A DNA stretch of 64,000 bases from Thiosocius sp963753845 (GTDB taxonomy: Bacteria > Pseudomonadota > Gammaproteobacteria > Chromatiales > Chromatiaceae), in NCBI GenBank assembly GCA_963753845.1, contig CAVWEI010000036.1, positions 186,001 through 250,000 of the forward strand. Reading direction: 5' to 3'. The notes under the pieces are model-generated. The model did no database searches. It was not told where the DNA came from and was given only the letters and a program-made list of their open reading frames with translations. Positions 46,042 through 54,891 of this stretch are shown here, in pieces. Position numbers and translations under genes: made by a program. The first letter of the stretch is position 1. Each line of letters starts with the position of its first letter.

Positions 46042-47039
46042 CAGATCATCCGGTCGACGATGCGTGCCACGCCATTGCGCACCGGATCAACCGTCACCAG
46101 GCCCAGTTCCTGCTCCGTCTGCTGCAGATAGTCTTTGGCCTCCTGCTCACCAAGCCGCGATGTATCCACCGCCACTCCGACGAATTTCGCATGCGGATTG
46201 GTCAGGTATGCAACACGTAGCGCGGCATCCATGCACTCCCGGAGGTCCGGAATCGGGAAGCTTGGAAGACCGCGCATATGCGTCCTTGTCGGTTCGTGAC
46301 ACAGCACCAGTGCATCCGGCTGGGCTCCGTGGATAAGTCCCGTGGTTACACCGGCGAAAGACGGATGGAAAAGCGAGCCCTGGCCTTCGACGATATCCCA
46401 ATGGTTGTCATCGTTGTCGGGTGACAGCGACTCGACGGCACCAGAGATGAAATCCGCGACCACCGCATCGACGCAAACACCGCTGCCGGCCACCAGGATG
46501 CCGGTCTGCCCGGTGGCTCGAAAATCGACGTCGACACCCCGCGAGCGCAACTCTTTCTCTATCGCGAGCGCAGTGTACATCTTGCCGCAGGAGCAATCCG
46601 TGCCCACGGGCAACAGGCGCTTGCCATTGCGTTTCACCCCCTTCGCCACCTCGAAACTTTGTGTTGGATGACGAACGTCGAACAACTGGCGCCCCAGACG
46701 TTCCGCATCTGCTTTCAACTCGGGAACATCCGTCAGCCTGTTATGCAGACCAGCGGCAATATCCATTCCCTGAGCAAGCGCATCGCGCAGTATTTCGACC
46801 CAACCTTCAGAAATCACGCCGCCCCGGTTGGCCACGCCGATGACCAGCGTCTTTGCACCCGCAGCAACGGCCTGTTCGATTGTCATATCCTGCAGGCCGA
46901 GATCGGCGTTACAGCCCTGCATGCGGTACTGGCCGACCGAGCTGCCGGGTCTCCAGTCAACGATACCCCGGGCGACCTTGGCCGCCAGGGGGTCAGCGGC
47001 GTCGCCCAGAAACAGCAGGTAGGGTGTCTGTATATTCAT
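46041..47039 (-). CDS. dgcN: DUF1611 protein, DgcN-like D-glutamate N-acetyltransferase
   Basis: A 332-aa protein with a P-loop-like GTDCSCGKMYTALAIEKEL and the DUF1611 C-terminal pattern DDNHWDIVEGQGSLFHPSFA then GVTTGLIHGAQPDALVLCHE. DUF1611 includes DgcN, which N-acetylates D-glutamate before DgcA racemises it to N-acetyl-L-glutamate in a D-glutamate breakdown route described in marine bacteria. The overlap with the dgcA-like gene is strong support. Confidence 0.8.
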   Translation of the reverse strand: MNIQTPYLLFLGDAADPLAAKVARGIVDWRPGSSVGQYRMQGCNADLGLQDMTIEQAVAAGAKTLVIGVANRGGVISEGWVEILRDALAQGMDIAAGLHNRLTDVPELKADAERLGRQLFDVRHPTQSFEVAKGVKRNGKRLLPVGTDCSCGKMYTALAIEKELRSRGVDVDFRATGQTGILVAGSGVCVDAVVADFISGAVESLSPDNDDNHWDIVEGQGSLFHPSFAGVTTGLIHGAQPDALVLCHEPTRTHMRGLPSFPIPDLRECMDAALRVAYLTNPHAKFVGVAVDTSRLGEQEAKDYLQQTEQELGLVTVDPVRNGVARIVDRMI

Positions 47040-47099
47040 GCGTCGCGTCCTAAGTTCATTACTGGAACCCCTTGTCAGACCGGCTGCTTTCGCCCCCGG

Positions 47100-47897
47100 C
47101 TACCGCTGTGACGACAGGAATGTCATCACAGCTTTGTTGAATCTTTCGGGTTCGTCAATCGGTGTAAAGTGACCCGAGCCTCGAATGACGACCAGCCTCG
47201 CGTCCGGCATTCTTCCGACATAGGCCTTCTTCAAAGCGAGCGGAAAGAAATCGTACTCGCCTGAGATCAGGCAGGTCGGACAACTGATCGAGTCCAGGCG
47301 GTGATCCAGATCCCAGCCGGCAACCGTCGCCAGTGACCACAGGTACACTTGCCTGTCGTTTTCCGACCAGCGCTCGACGAAACTCTGCCGCAGTGCTGTT
47401 TGATCCGCCCGGGGAAAGAGCTTTCTGCCCAGAAAATGCCCGAGGACCCGCATCCCGAAAACCCGGACGATCGAGCGCCTTTGGAACAGTGTCCAGCCTA
47501 TTCTCAGCCGGTCCGCCAGGTTGTCGCGAGGCAGGCCTGGCACGCTGTTGACCATGACCAGCGTGCGCACCAGTTCGGCACGATCGGCGGCGAGCTGGCA
47601 GGCAACGAAGCCCCCGAACGACAGCCCGACCACGTGGACCGGCGCAATGTCGAGTGCGTTGATGATCTCCGCTATGTCCGCGGCGAACAGCTCGGTGCTG
47701 TACGGCCCCGGCGGCCTGCCCGACAGGCCGTGGCCCCGGAGATCCAGCGTCACCACCTGGTAGCGTGCGGCGAAGTATGCAATCTGGTTCTCCCAGTCCC
47801 GAATGCTGGAACCCAGGCCGTGGACAAAGAGTAGCGGCTCGCCTTGGCCAGTGGACTCGTAGTGCAGTTCAAGCTCGTTGCATTGGATGAATGGCAT
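47100..47897 (-). CDS. Alpha/beta-fold hydrolase
   Basis: Hydrolase of 265 aa with oxyanion motif LLFVHGLGSSIRDWENQI, nucleophile elbow VVGLSFGGFVACQLAADRA, aspartate in CLISGEYDFFPLALK and histidine in VIRGSGHFTPIDEPERF. The substrate is unknown. It precedes dgcN by 60 bases on the same strand and may feed the D-amino-acid pathway, but that link is inferred. Confidence 0.88.
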   Translation of the reverse strand: MPFIQCNELELHYESTGQGEPLLFVHGLGSSIRDWENQIAYFAARYQVVTLDLRGHGLSGRPPGPYSTELFAADIAEIINALDIAPVHVVGLSFGGFVACQLAADRAELVRTLVMVNSVPGLPRDNLADRLRIGWTLFQRRSIVRVFGMRVLGHFLGRKLFPRADQTALRQSFVERWSENDRQVYLWSLATVAGWDLDHRLDSISCPTCLISGEYDFFPLALKKAYVGRMPDARLVVIRGSGHFTPIDEPERFNKAVMTFLSSQR

Positions 47898-47981
47898 ATT
47901 GGCTCAGAAACGCCTGTGAGATGGCTATATGCGGCGGCGAAGCACTACACCAGGCGCAACCGCGCCTGGTAACCCTCCCGT

Positions 47982-48203
47982 ATGCTATCGAACATCATCG
48001 ACACCATTGCCCCTGTCTTCCTGGTAATTGGCGGGGGTTATCCGGCAGCAAGACGCGGACGCTTTACCGGCAGAATGGTCGAGCGCAATGGTGCCGGCCT
48101 ATGCCATCGTTTCGGTACACGCCCCGTCTGTTTTCTGCTCGGCATCAGCAGCATTTCCGCATTATCTCTGATACTACACCCGGCCATCAGTTATGCGGTC
48201 TGA
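47982..48203 (+). pseudogene. Remnant of an AEC-family (auxin efflux carrier-like) permease
   Basis: The frame begins MLSNIIDTIAPVFLVIGGGY with PAARRGRFTGRMVERN, the typical first helix and loop of AEC/malonate-type permeases (usually IGLGYLAARRGLFT). After about 35 codons the similarity stops and the frame ends at 73 codons, whereas full AEC proteins are about 300 aa. It is a truncated remnant of a core-like gene. Confidence 0.6.
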
Positions 48204-48412
48204 GGCCGTTCGCCGGTCGGAACGGCGGCTGACCGCAGCCGACGGTGGCCGCGAGCACGCGAGTCAGTTGAGGAAAAGGCGTTTCATACTCCCGATGCCC
48301 GCAAGGGACAAAACGAGTCCCCACTGACCCGCAGCGCGGGTAGCGATGCTATCGTTAACGAGCAACACGAAGCCGGGGCCGGATCAGGTACCCAACGACA
48401 AGGAGCACGCCC

Positions 48413-49453
48413 ATGGTGATCACCCGAAACGCCCCCTGGCATTGGCGAGGCATTTTTTGTGCAGCCTGCCTGGCGCTTGCAACCCCGGCCCTTGCAGGCA
48501 TAGAGGGTGGCGAGCGGCACAAAGCGCATCCACCCTGGATGGAACCCGGCCTCATCGACCTGGAAACCGATCTGGAGACGATCAGAGAACAAGGCAAGCG
48601 GGGGGTCATGGTGCTGTACACCACGGTAGGCTGTAGCTACTGCGCCGAGTTCGTTAAACGCAGTCTCAACGATCCCGATCTGCAACAGCGCCTGCGCGAC
48701 AATTTCATCAGTGTCGGCCTGGAAATCTTCGATGACGCGGAGATGACCGGCCCGGATGGCGCGGATCTTTCCATCAAGGCATTCGCCAAGGAACAGGGGG
48801 CCGAGATGGCCCCGACGCTGTTATTCTTTGGGCCCGACGGGCAAAGGACGCTGCGCGCGGTCGGCTATCAGACCCCGGAACGCTTCGGGCTTATCCTGGA
48901 TTATCTGATAGATGGTCCGTCAGGAATATCCTTTCGCGATTACGCCGAGCAGCGCACTAAATCGCGCCCCCGTGATCCCTCCCCGTATCCAGCGCTTCAG
49001 GCCGATCCGCTGTTCGTCCCACCACCCTATGCCCTCGCACGGCAACCCATCGCAGCCGACCGACCGCTGCTGGTGCTGTTCGAGCGTGTCGGCTGCGCGG
49101 GCTGCGCAAGCCTGCATGCCAATGTGCTCGCACTCCCCGACGTGCGCGAGATATTGACGCAGTTCGAGGTCGTCCGCCTGGATGCCGACGATGACAGCAC
49201 CCCCGTGATAGCACCCGATGGCCGCCGCACGACACCGGCGAAGTGGTTTGCCGATGCGGGTTTTTCCGACGTACCTGCGTTTCTGTATGTCGATGAGAAC
49301 GGAAACACCGTATTGCGTAACGATGCGGTCGCCGAGCGCCAGCGCCTGCTCAACATGTCGGGGCTGGTACTGGACAAGAAGTATCTCGACGGCTGGAGCT
49401 ACCAGCGGTATGCGCGCAGCAAGGCGATCGAACGCAATCGGAGCGCGCAGTGA
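48413..49453 (+). CDS. Exported tandem-thioredoxin protein (SoxW-like)
   Basis: A 346-aa protein with a signal peptide (WRGIFCAACLALATPALAG). Two thioredoxin-like domains: the first has CSYC at residues 74-77 with LYTTVGCSYCAEF and EMAPTLLFFGPDG (cis-proline), the second CAGC at 228-231 with FERVGCAGCASL and SDVPAFLYVDENG. This arrangement suggests a periplasmic thiol reductase or shuttle, like SoxW or DsbE relatives, perhaps for the c-type cytochromes downstream. Both CxxC pairs are intact. Confidence 0.82.
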   Translation: MVITRNAPWHWRGIFCAACLALATPALAGIEGGERHKAHPPWMEPGLIDLETDLETIREQGKRGVMVLYTTVGCSYCAEFVKRSLNDPDLQQRLRDNFISVGLEIFDDAEMTGPDGADLSIKAFAKEQGAEMAPTLLFFGPDGQRTLRAVGYQTPERFGLILDYLIDGPSGISFRDYAEQRTKSRPRDPSPYPALQADPLFVPPPYALARQPIAADRPLLVLFERVGCAGCASLHANVLALPDVREILTQFEVVRLDADDDSTPVIAPDGRRTTPAKWFADAGFSDVPAFLYVDENGNTVLRNDAVAERQRLLNMSGLVLDKKYLDGWSYQRYARSKAIERNRSAQ

Positions 49454-49822
49454 CGGCACCGAGGCCATTTTTCTGCGTAACAGTCCGTTCTCTCCCGGCA
49501 GCGGCGAGGTACTGGAAGCCACTATCGATCATCCCGGACCCGGTCGACGGGAGCCCTCGGCCACCACGACAGACTGAACGGCAGTCCGACAGGCGGTCAG
49601 GACCGCGGACAAGTGATCGGGCAGCCCCACCGTTCTGAGACGGCGATGGACCCTTGACCATTCTGCCGAATATCCGGGCCCGCGCCCGTGCAGCTTCCAC
49701 TTTCCGACGTCGACGGCTTAGGATACGAGATCCGACCACCCTTCAGGGTCCACACCCGCAACAGCACAGGACCGCCGGGGACAACGGCGAAATTGCAGGA
49801 CCGGGTTTTCAAAGGAGCAATC
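49454..49822. other. Gap between the thioredoxin gene and the three-gene module
   Basis: About 370 bases with no supported gene. An in-frame upstream extension of the next gene and antisense frames are unconvincing. The promoter of the three-gene module must lie here; I cannot pick boxes. GGAGC at 49814-49818 is the ribosome site of the next gene. Confidence 0.45.
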
Positions 49823-51007
49823 ATGAACACGACAGCGAGCCCGATGCAGTATCTCGACAAGGCAATGAATGCACTGCACGACATGGGGCTGGTCCCCACG
49901 GAGGACGGTGGCCAGGAAGCACCGATCATCGTATTGCTCAATCTGATCTCCGATCTCGATGAAGCGCGCGTTGCGGCGATTGCGCGCACCCTCGACAAGG
50001 CATCGCTGTTCAACGATGTCGTGCGTGAACAGATACAGGCGATGGAGATCGGTGAGCGCTATGAGGAGATCACCGACGCGTTCAACAGCATCCGCGACGA
50101 TGCGAAAAAGATGGTCGACCAGATCGAAGACGGTCATCTGGATACCTTCGAGCGGATCAGCAACGTCTGGATGAAGGTTGCCCGTGGTGATATCGCGAGC
50201 CGTTTCGACAAGATCAAGGATACCTATCTGGATGTAACGTCTTCGACCAACGACCAGATCCAGCGCGAGAACAGGATCCTCGAGGCCTACCAGGATTTCC
50301 GTGGCGCCATGAAGGAGTCCGAGGTGCTTGCGTTGGAGATCCTGAAAAAAGCCGAGAAGAATCTCGCTGATGCCAAACAGGGCGTCGCTGATGCGATGCA
50401 GGCCGTCGAGCAATTCAGCGGCACCGATGCCCCGGAGCGGGCGCGCCTGGAGATGGCCCGGGACAAAAAGGTAAGGGCCCTGCAGAACGAGGACAAGCGT
50501 TATCAGATTGCAAAGGATCTGTCCGACAACCTGACGGTGAGCTACAACACCTCCGAGGTCGTGATGGCCCGGCTGTTGCAGACCACCACGGCAAAGGAGC
50601 GTGTCTACGCGCAGGCGGTCACCTTCTTCGGTACCAACGAAGTGGTACTCACTGCGCTCACCGCGTCATTCACCGGCATGTTCGGCCTGCACGAAGGTAC
50701 CCAGACGATCGAGGCGATGAAGGACGGTGTCAGCAAGTCGCTCGAGGACCTGGCCGATATCGGGGGCAAGGTGCAGGAAGCGGCCATCAAGGCCGGGTAC
50801 GGGCCGACGATCCGTGCGGAATCGGTCAAGAAACTCGTCGATTCGGTGGTCAACTGGCAGACACGATCGCACGAGATCATTGCCGATATGCGCCGCCTGG
50901 CAACCCAGAACGCCGAAGAGATCCGCGATGCGGTGGAAGACGGAAAGCGTCAGCTCGCGCGTCTGGCGGAAGAGGGTAAGGGGCTCTCACTTGAGCTGAA
51001 GGCATGA
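49823..51007 (+). CDS. Module gene A: helical coiled-coil protein of unknown function
   Basis: A 394-aa, mostly helical, acidic protein starting MNTTASPMQYLDKAMNALHD. It has an IIVLLNLISDLDEARVAAIA segment, long coiled coils (LEILKKAEKNLADAKQGVAD) and one more hydrophobic stretch, FFGTNEVVLTALTASFTGMF. It loosely resembles TelA/KlaA 'toxic anion resistance' proteins, but the match is weak. No signal peptide. Its stop overlaps gene B by four bases. ATG 49823 with GGAGC is preferred over a longer upstream reading. Confidence 0.75.
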   Translation: MNTTASPMQYLDKAMNALHDMGLVPTEDGGQEAPIIVLLNLISDLDEARVAAIARTLDKASLFNDVVREQIQAMEIGERYEEITDAFNSIRDDAKKMVDQIEDGHLDTFERISNVWMKVARGDIASRFDKIKDTYLDVTSSTNDQIQRENRILEAYQDFRGAMKESEVLALEILKKAEKNLADAKQGVADAMQAVEQFSGTDAPERARLEMARDKKVRALQNEDKRYQIAKDLSDNLTVSYNTSEVVMARLLQTTTAKERVYAQAVTFFGTNEVVLTALTASFTGMFGLHEGTQTIEAMKDGVSKSLEDLADIGGKVQEAAIKAGYGPTIRAESVKKLVDSVVNWQTRSHEIIADMRRLATQNAEEIRDAVEDGKRQLARLAEEGKGLSLELKA

Positions 51008-51924
51008 CCGGGCAGGCCGTTGGTTCGGCGGATGGCGTGCACGAACGGCCACCGCTGGATGACGTCATGCTTGCGATGGACGTTGTCGATACGCTGCGTC
51101 GGCGGGAACGTCTGGTGCACAGCGAGTTGGACGAGGCGGGGCGCGAGGAAGACCTCAAACAGCGGCTCAGGCGGATCTATGCCCAACAGGGGATCGATGT
51201 CCCGGATCATGTGATCGAGCAGGGCGTTGCGGCGCTCAAAGAGGACCGCTTCACCTACAAGCCTCCGCAGACCGGTATCGCGCGCAGACTGGCACAACTG
51301 TATGTGCATCGCGACAGGTGGGGAAAATGGCTTGGCGGCGGCCTGGCGGCCGGACTGTTGGCATTGACTGCTTACTACTTCACGTCGGTCGCGCCCGAAA
51401 GGGCATTGCCTGAAGAGCTTGCCAGCCGTCACGCCGAGGTCGTCGCAATTGCGGCATCCGATCATGCCCGGGTGTTATCGGAACAGATACTGGGCACCGG
51501 CTCGGCAGCCTTGCGCAACCGGGACCCGGAAGGTGCCAGGGCTGCGCTCGAGCAGCTGGATCAGTTACGCAATACACTGGAGCAGGAATACACCATTCGG
51601 ATCGTCAACCGACCCGATGAGCGCTCGGGTGTCTGGCGGATACCGGACGTCAACCAGGCCGCCAAGAACTACTACGTCATTGTCGAGGCCGTGAACGCCA
51701 GGGGTGACCGCCTGGAAGTGCCGGTGAAAAACGAGGAGACCGGCAAGACCGAGCTGACATCTTCCTGGGGTCTGCGCGTCGACGAAGATGCCTTCGATGC
51801 CGTAAAGCGCGACAAGCAGGACGACGGCATCATCCAGAACGATCGATTCGGTTTCAAGCGGCGCGGTTATCTCGAACCCGACTACGAGATGCCGACGAGC
51901 GGTGGCGCGATCACCCGATGGTGA
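51004..51924 (+). CDS. Module gene B: DUF6384-like single-pass membrane protein
   Basis: A 306-aa protein. A cytoplasmic helical domain (about 1-100, DDVMLAMDVVDTLRRRERLV) precedes one membrane segment WLGGGLAAGLLALTAYYFTS near residues 104-123. An extracytoplasmic part follows with RIVNRPDERSGVWRIPDVNQ and AAKNYYVIVEAVNARGDRLE. It fits the DUF6384 family. It overlaps gene A and is followed by gene C by 10 bases. Function is unknown. Confidence 0.78.
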   Translation: MTGQAVGSADGVHERPPLDDVMLAMDVVDTLRRRERLVHSELDEAGREEDLKQRLRRIYAQQGIDVPDHVIEQGVAALKEDRFTYKPPQTGIARRLAQLYVHRDRWGKWLGGGLAAGLLALTAYYFTSVAPERALPEELASRHAEVVAIAASDHARVLSEQILGTGSAALRNRDPEGARAALEQLDQLRNTLEQEYTIRIVNRPDERSGVWRIPDVNQAAKNYYVIVEAVNARGDRLEVPVKNEETGKTELTSSWGLRVDEDAFDAVKRDKQDDGIIQNDRFGFKRRGYLEPDYEMPTSGGAITRW

Positions 51925-51934
51925 GGAACAGCAG

Positions 51935-53398
51935 ATGATTTCAGGACGTGAGGCACTGGGTTCGATCGATCAGGCCCTCAACCAGGCACATACCCAGACC
52001 AGTGATGTCGAGACGGGGATCGCCGAGGCCACGGAACGCCTGCTGGCCTTGCAGAAGGCGCAGGGCGACGACTACCGCAACCTCGCGCAGGTCCGGGTGG
52101 AAAGGCTCGCCGGTCCCGAGCTGGTAGAGCAGCTCGATCATGCCGAAAGACAGGTGCTCGCATTGCTGGCGGAACGGGCCAATGCCATTGCGGCACTGCA
52201 ACAACAGACAGTCGATGCGCAGAGGCTCCGCGAACAACACGAGGCGGAACGCCAGCACCAATCCGTGCGGCTGGACGGCGCAGTGGCCGTGGTGGACCAG
52301 GCTGAGGCAAAGACCCAGGCCAGGCTGGATGCCGATCCCGACTATGTCGCCCAGCGCTCGCTCGCGGAACAGGCGGAACGCAAGGCCCTGCATGCGGCGG
52401 AAAAGGCCGCCCGCAGCGAAGAAGAGAGACAGCAGAAGGGTGAGGCCTACGATCGGGATCCCCTGTTCGGCTATCTCTGGAAGCGCAGATTCGGTCTGCC
52501 CGAATATGCGGGTAGCGGTCTGACGCGCTGGCTCGATGGCAAGGTGGCCCGCCTGATCGGTTTTGCGGATGCGCGGGCAAACTATGCGCGTCTGAACGAG
52601 ATCCCCCAGCGTCTCAGGGAGCATGCGGATCATCTTCGGGCGCTTGCGGATGAGGCATTCGCGCGGCTCAGGCTGCTCGATGAGACCGCGAGGGCGGCCG
52701 ATGGAATTCCCGCCCTGGAGGCGCACGTGGCCGATGAGCAGCGCGTGCTGGATCAGATCGATGAGCGGATCAGACAGGGAGAGGAGGACGACAAGGCCCT
52801 GCAGAGCACGAAGGCCGGGTATGCCACCGGCAGTGACGAATATACGGTTCGGGCCGTTGAGTTTATGGCCAACGAGTTCCGGCGTGACGACTTGGTCGAA
52901 CTGCGTCGGGACGCCTTCAATACGCCTTACCCCGAGGACGACGTGATCGTCAGCCGGATGCTGCAGCGTGAAGACGAACAGCAGCAGCTTGAATCGACGG
53001 TCACCGGGATGAAGGCGGCGCTCGATCAGCAGCAGAAGCGGTTACTCGAGCTGGAGTCGCTGCGGGCCGAATTCAAGCGCAGTCGCTATGACCGCGCAGG
53101 CTCGGTGTTCAACAACGATTCGATGATCGGGGTCCTGCTCGGACAGTTTCTGGCCGGGATGCTGGATCGCGGCATGTTGTGGAAGGTATTGCAGGAGCAG
53201 CAGCGCTACCGGCCGCGCCGTTCCGACCCGGGTTTCGGTTCGGGCGGTTTCGGGCGGGGGACTGTCTGGAAGGGCGGCATGGGCGACCTCGGCGATATCA
53301 TCGGCGGTCTGGGGCGCGGTGGATTCGGTGGCCGCGGCGGCGGGCTGGGTGGCGGCAGCCGCGGTGGCGGAGGATTCCGCAGCGGCGGGGGCTTCTGA
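51935..53398 (+). CDS. Module gene C: coiled-coil protein with glycine-rich tail
   Basis: A 487-aa protein starting MISGREALGSIDQALNQAHT. It has long heptad-like helices (AEKAARSEEERQQKGEAYDR), a middle domain with LFGYLWKRRFGLPEYAGSGL, a potential hydrophobic hairpin MIGVLLGQFLAGMLDRGMLW near residue 400, and a C-terminal tail of glycine with arginine and serine (GRGGGLGGGSRGGGGFRSGG). No enzyme motif is visible. An ATG 33 bases upstream lies inside gene B. The tight spacing makes A-B-C one operon. Confidence 0.75.
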   Translation: MISGREALGSIDQALNQAHTQTSDVETGIAEATERLLALQKAQGDDYRNLAQVRVERLAGPELVEQLDHAERQVLALLAERANAIAALQQQTVDAQRLREQHEAERQHQSVRLDGAVAVVDQAEAKTQARLDADPDYVAQRSLAEQAERKALHAAEKAARSEEERQQKGEAYDRDPLFGYLWKRRFGLPEYAGSGLTRWLDGKVARLIGFADARANYARLNEIPQRLREHADHLRALADEAFARLRLLDETARAADGIPALEAHVADEQRVLDQIDERIRQGEEDDKALQSTKAGYATGSDEYTVRAVEFMANEFRRDDLVELRRDAFNTPYPEDDVIVSRMLQREDEQQQLESTVTGMKAALDQQQKRLLELESLRAEFKRSRYDRAGSVFNNDSMIGVLLGQFLAGMLDRGMLWKVLQEQQRYRPRRSDPGFGSGGFGRGTVWKGGMGDLGDIIGGLGRGGFGGRGGGLGGGSRGGGGFRSGGGF

Positions 53399-53420
53399 AC
53401 CGCCGGGAATGCGCACCGAA

Positions 53421-54884
53421 TCAGAGCGTCTTCAGGTATTCCACCAGGGCCCAGCGATCTGCTTCTGAAAGATCGGTCCCGAAGTCGTGTCCCCGTGCGG
53501 AGTTGGCACGCTCGGCCGTGTCGTGCAGGGTACCCGCCCGCTCGGCCTCCACGCCTTCTGTTACGTAGCCGACCTTCACCGGGTCATAGACGTTGTAGCC
53601 GCGATAGAACCGCGTCGGCCGCTGAGATGCCGGCAGCAGCAGCTCATACAGCGTAGGTACCGAGCCATTGTGCAGGTAGGGCGCACGCAGCCAGATGCCG
53701 TCGAGGAACTGTGCGACATACCCGCTGAGCGGTTCCTCGACCAGGCCGTTGCGCTCTATCCCCATCTCCTCGACCACCGCGTTGGCCTCGGCTGCGGCCT
53801 TTTCGTTCCAGGTATCCATGCGTTCGCGATCGGTCCCAATTTCGGCCAGCGGGATGATGGTGCCGGTCCTCTCGCTCGCGTGACAGCGCGCGCAACGGTC
53901 GGCGAACACCCGTTTGCCGGCACTGACCCGGGCGGCGTCGATATCGAAAGGGTAGATCGGGGCCGGCTTGGCGGAGAGATAGGCCACCAGCCAGTCGATA
54001 TGCCCGAGGAAGTCGTCGGTGTCTTTCGGTTCGGCACCCATCAGGCCGAGTGCCGAATCGATGACCACGGAGTAGGGGTCGTGGCTGTCGCCGGCAAAGT
54101 TCATGCGGTGGCCAAGATCAGGCTGGTACTTGGCGAGGTTCCACACCGACGGCATGTCGGTCGGCCCGAAACTGTCGTCCATCGGCCAGCGGATCATGAA
54201 GTACTTGGTCAGATTCATCGCGTCGTCCCGCCCACGTCCCCACTCCGGGAAGTCGTGGCGGTAGATCCACTCGAACTGTTGCTCGCGCTCGACCAGGCGC
54301 TTGCGCGTTATCGGGATTATCAGGTAGCGGTATGCAAGGCGGTCGATCCAGTCGAGATCGGCGGCGAGATCGATCTCGGCCATCAGTGTGTCGGCGTTGA
54401 AGCGCGGGTCCTTGGCGCAGTCGACGAGAAAGCGGAAGAAGGCCTCCAGGTCCAGGGTGTGATTCGGCCCGGTGGGGACCAGGACCGGATCGCTCTGGTG
54501 CTCGGTGCGGTAGCTGGCGGTGTGACAGACCGAGCAGTTATTCGCCACCCGGTCGAAGCCGATGCGCCGCTTGCTGAAACCGATGGGCAGTTCTTTGCCC
54601 GGCTCCCAGGCCACGCCGAACGCGGCGTAACCACCCGGGCCGGGCAGCTTGTCCGGGAACACGCGCGGCAGGACGTAGAAGATCCAGTAGGGGATCCCGG
54701 CATCCTGTTCGGCGCCGATCGACCCGTATTTGAAACGCTCGTCCGGGTCGTCGAACACCTGCGCCGGGTAGGCGCGCAGGAAGCGGTCCCAGCCGACATA
54801 GGCCAGGACGAGGCCGGAAATCAGCAGCAGTCCCCCGGCGACCTTCGTCCAGCGGGGCAGTCGACTCAGTATCTTCATGGCCAT
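53421..54884 (-). CDS. Diheme c-type cytochrome, RoxA/MauG-like
   Basis: A 487-aa protein anchored by one N-terminal segment (VAGGLLLISGLVLAYVGW). Two covalent-haem motifs: CSVCH at 117-121 and CARCH at 331-335. The C-terminal half has FLDGIWLRAPYLHNGSVPTL, YRGYNVYDPVKVGYVTEG and DFGTDLSEADRWALVEYLKT, typical of RoxA-like / cytochrome c peroxidase-superfamily proteins. The spacing of hames and the terminal motif match the next gene, so they are paralogues. Redox partner is unknown. Confidence 0.83.
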   Translation of the reverse strand: MAMKILSRLPRWTKVAGGLLLISGLVLAYVGWDRFLRAYPAQVFDDPDERFKYGSIGAEQDAGIPYWIFYVLPRVFPDKLPGPGGYAAFGVAWEPGKELPIGFSKRRIGFDRVANNCSVCHTASYRTEHQSDPVLVPTGPNHTLDLEAFFRFLVDCAKDPRFNADTLMAEIDLAADLDWIDRLAYRYLIIPITRKRLVEREQQFEWIYRHDFPEWGRGRDDAMNLTKYFMIRWPMDDSFGPTDMPSVWNLAKYQPDLGHRMNFAGDSHDPYSVVIDSALGLMGAEPKDTDDFLGHIDWLVAYLSAKPAPIYPFDIDAARVSAGKRVFADRCARCHASERTGTIIPLAEIGTDRERMDTWNEKAAAEANAVVEEMGIERNGLVEEPLSGYVAQFLDGIWLRAPYLHNGSVPTLYELLLPASQRPTRFYRGYNVYDPVKVGYVTEGVEAERAGTLHDTAERANSARGHDFGTDLSEADRWALVEYLKTL

Positions 54885-54891
54885 CTCCCGG

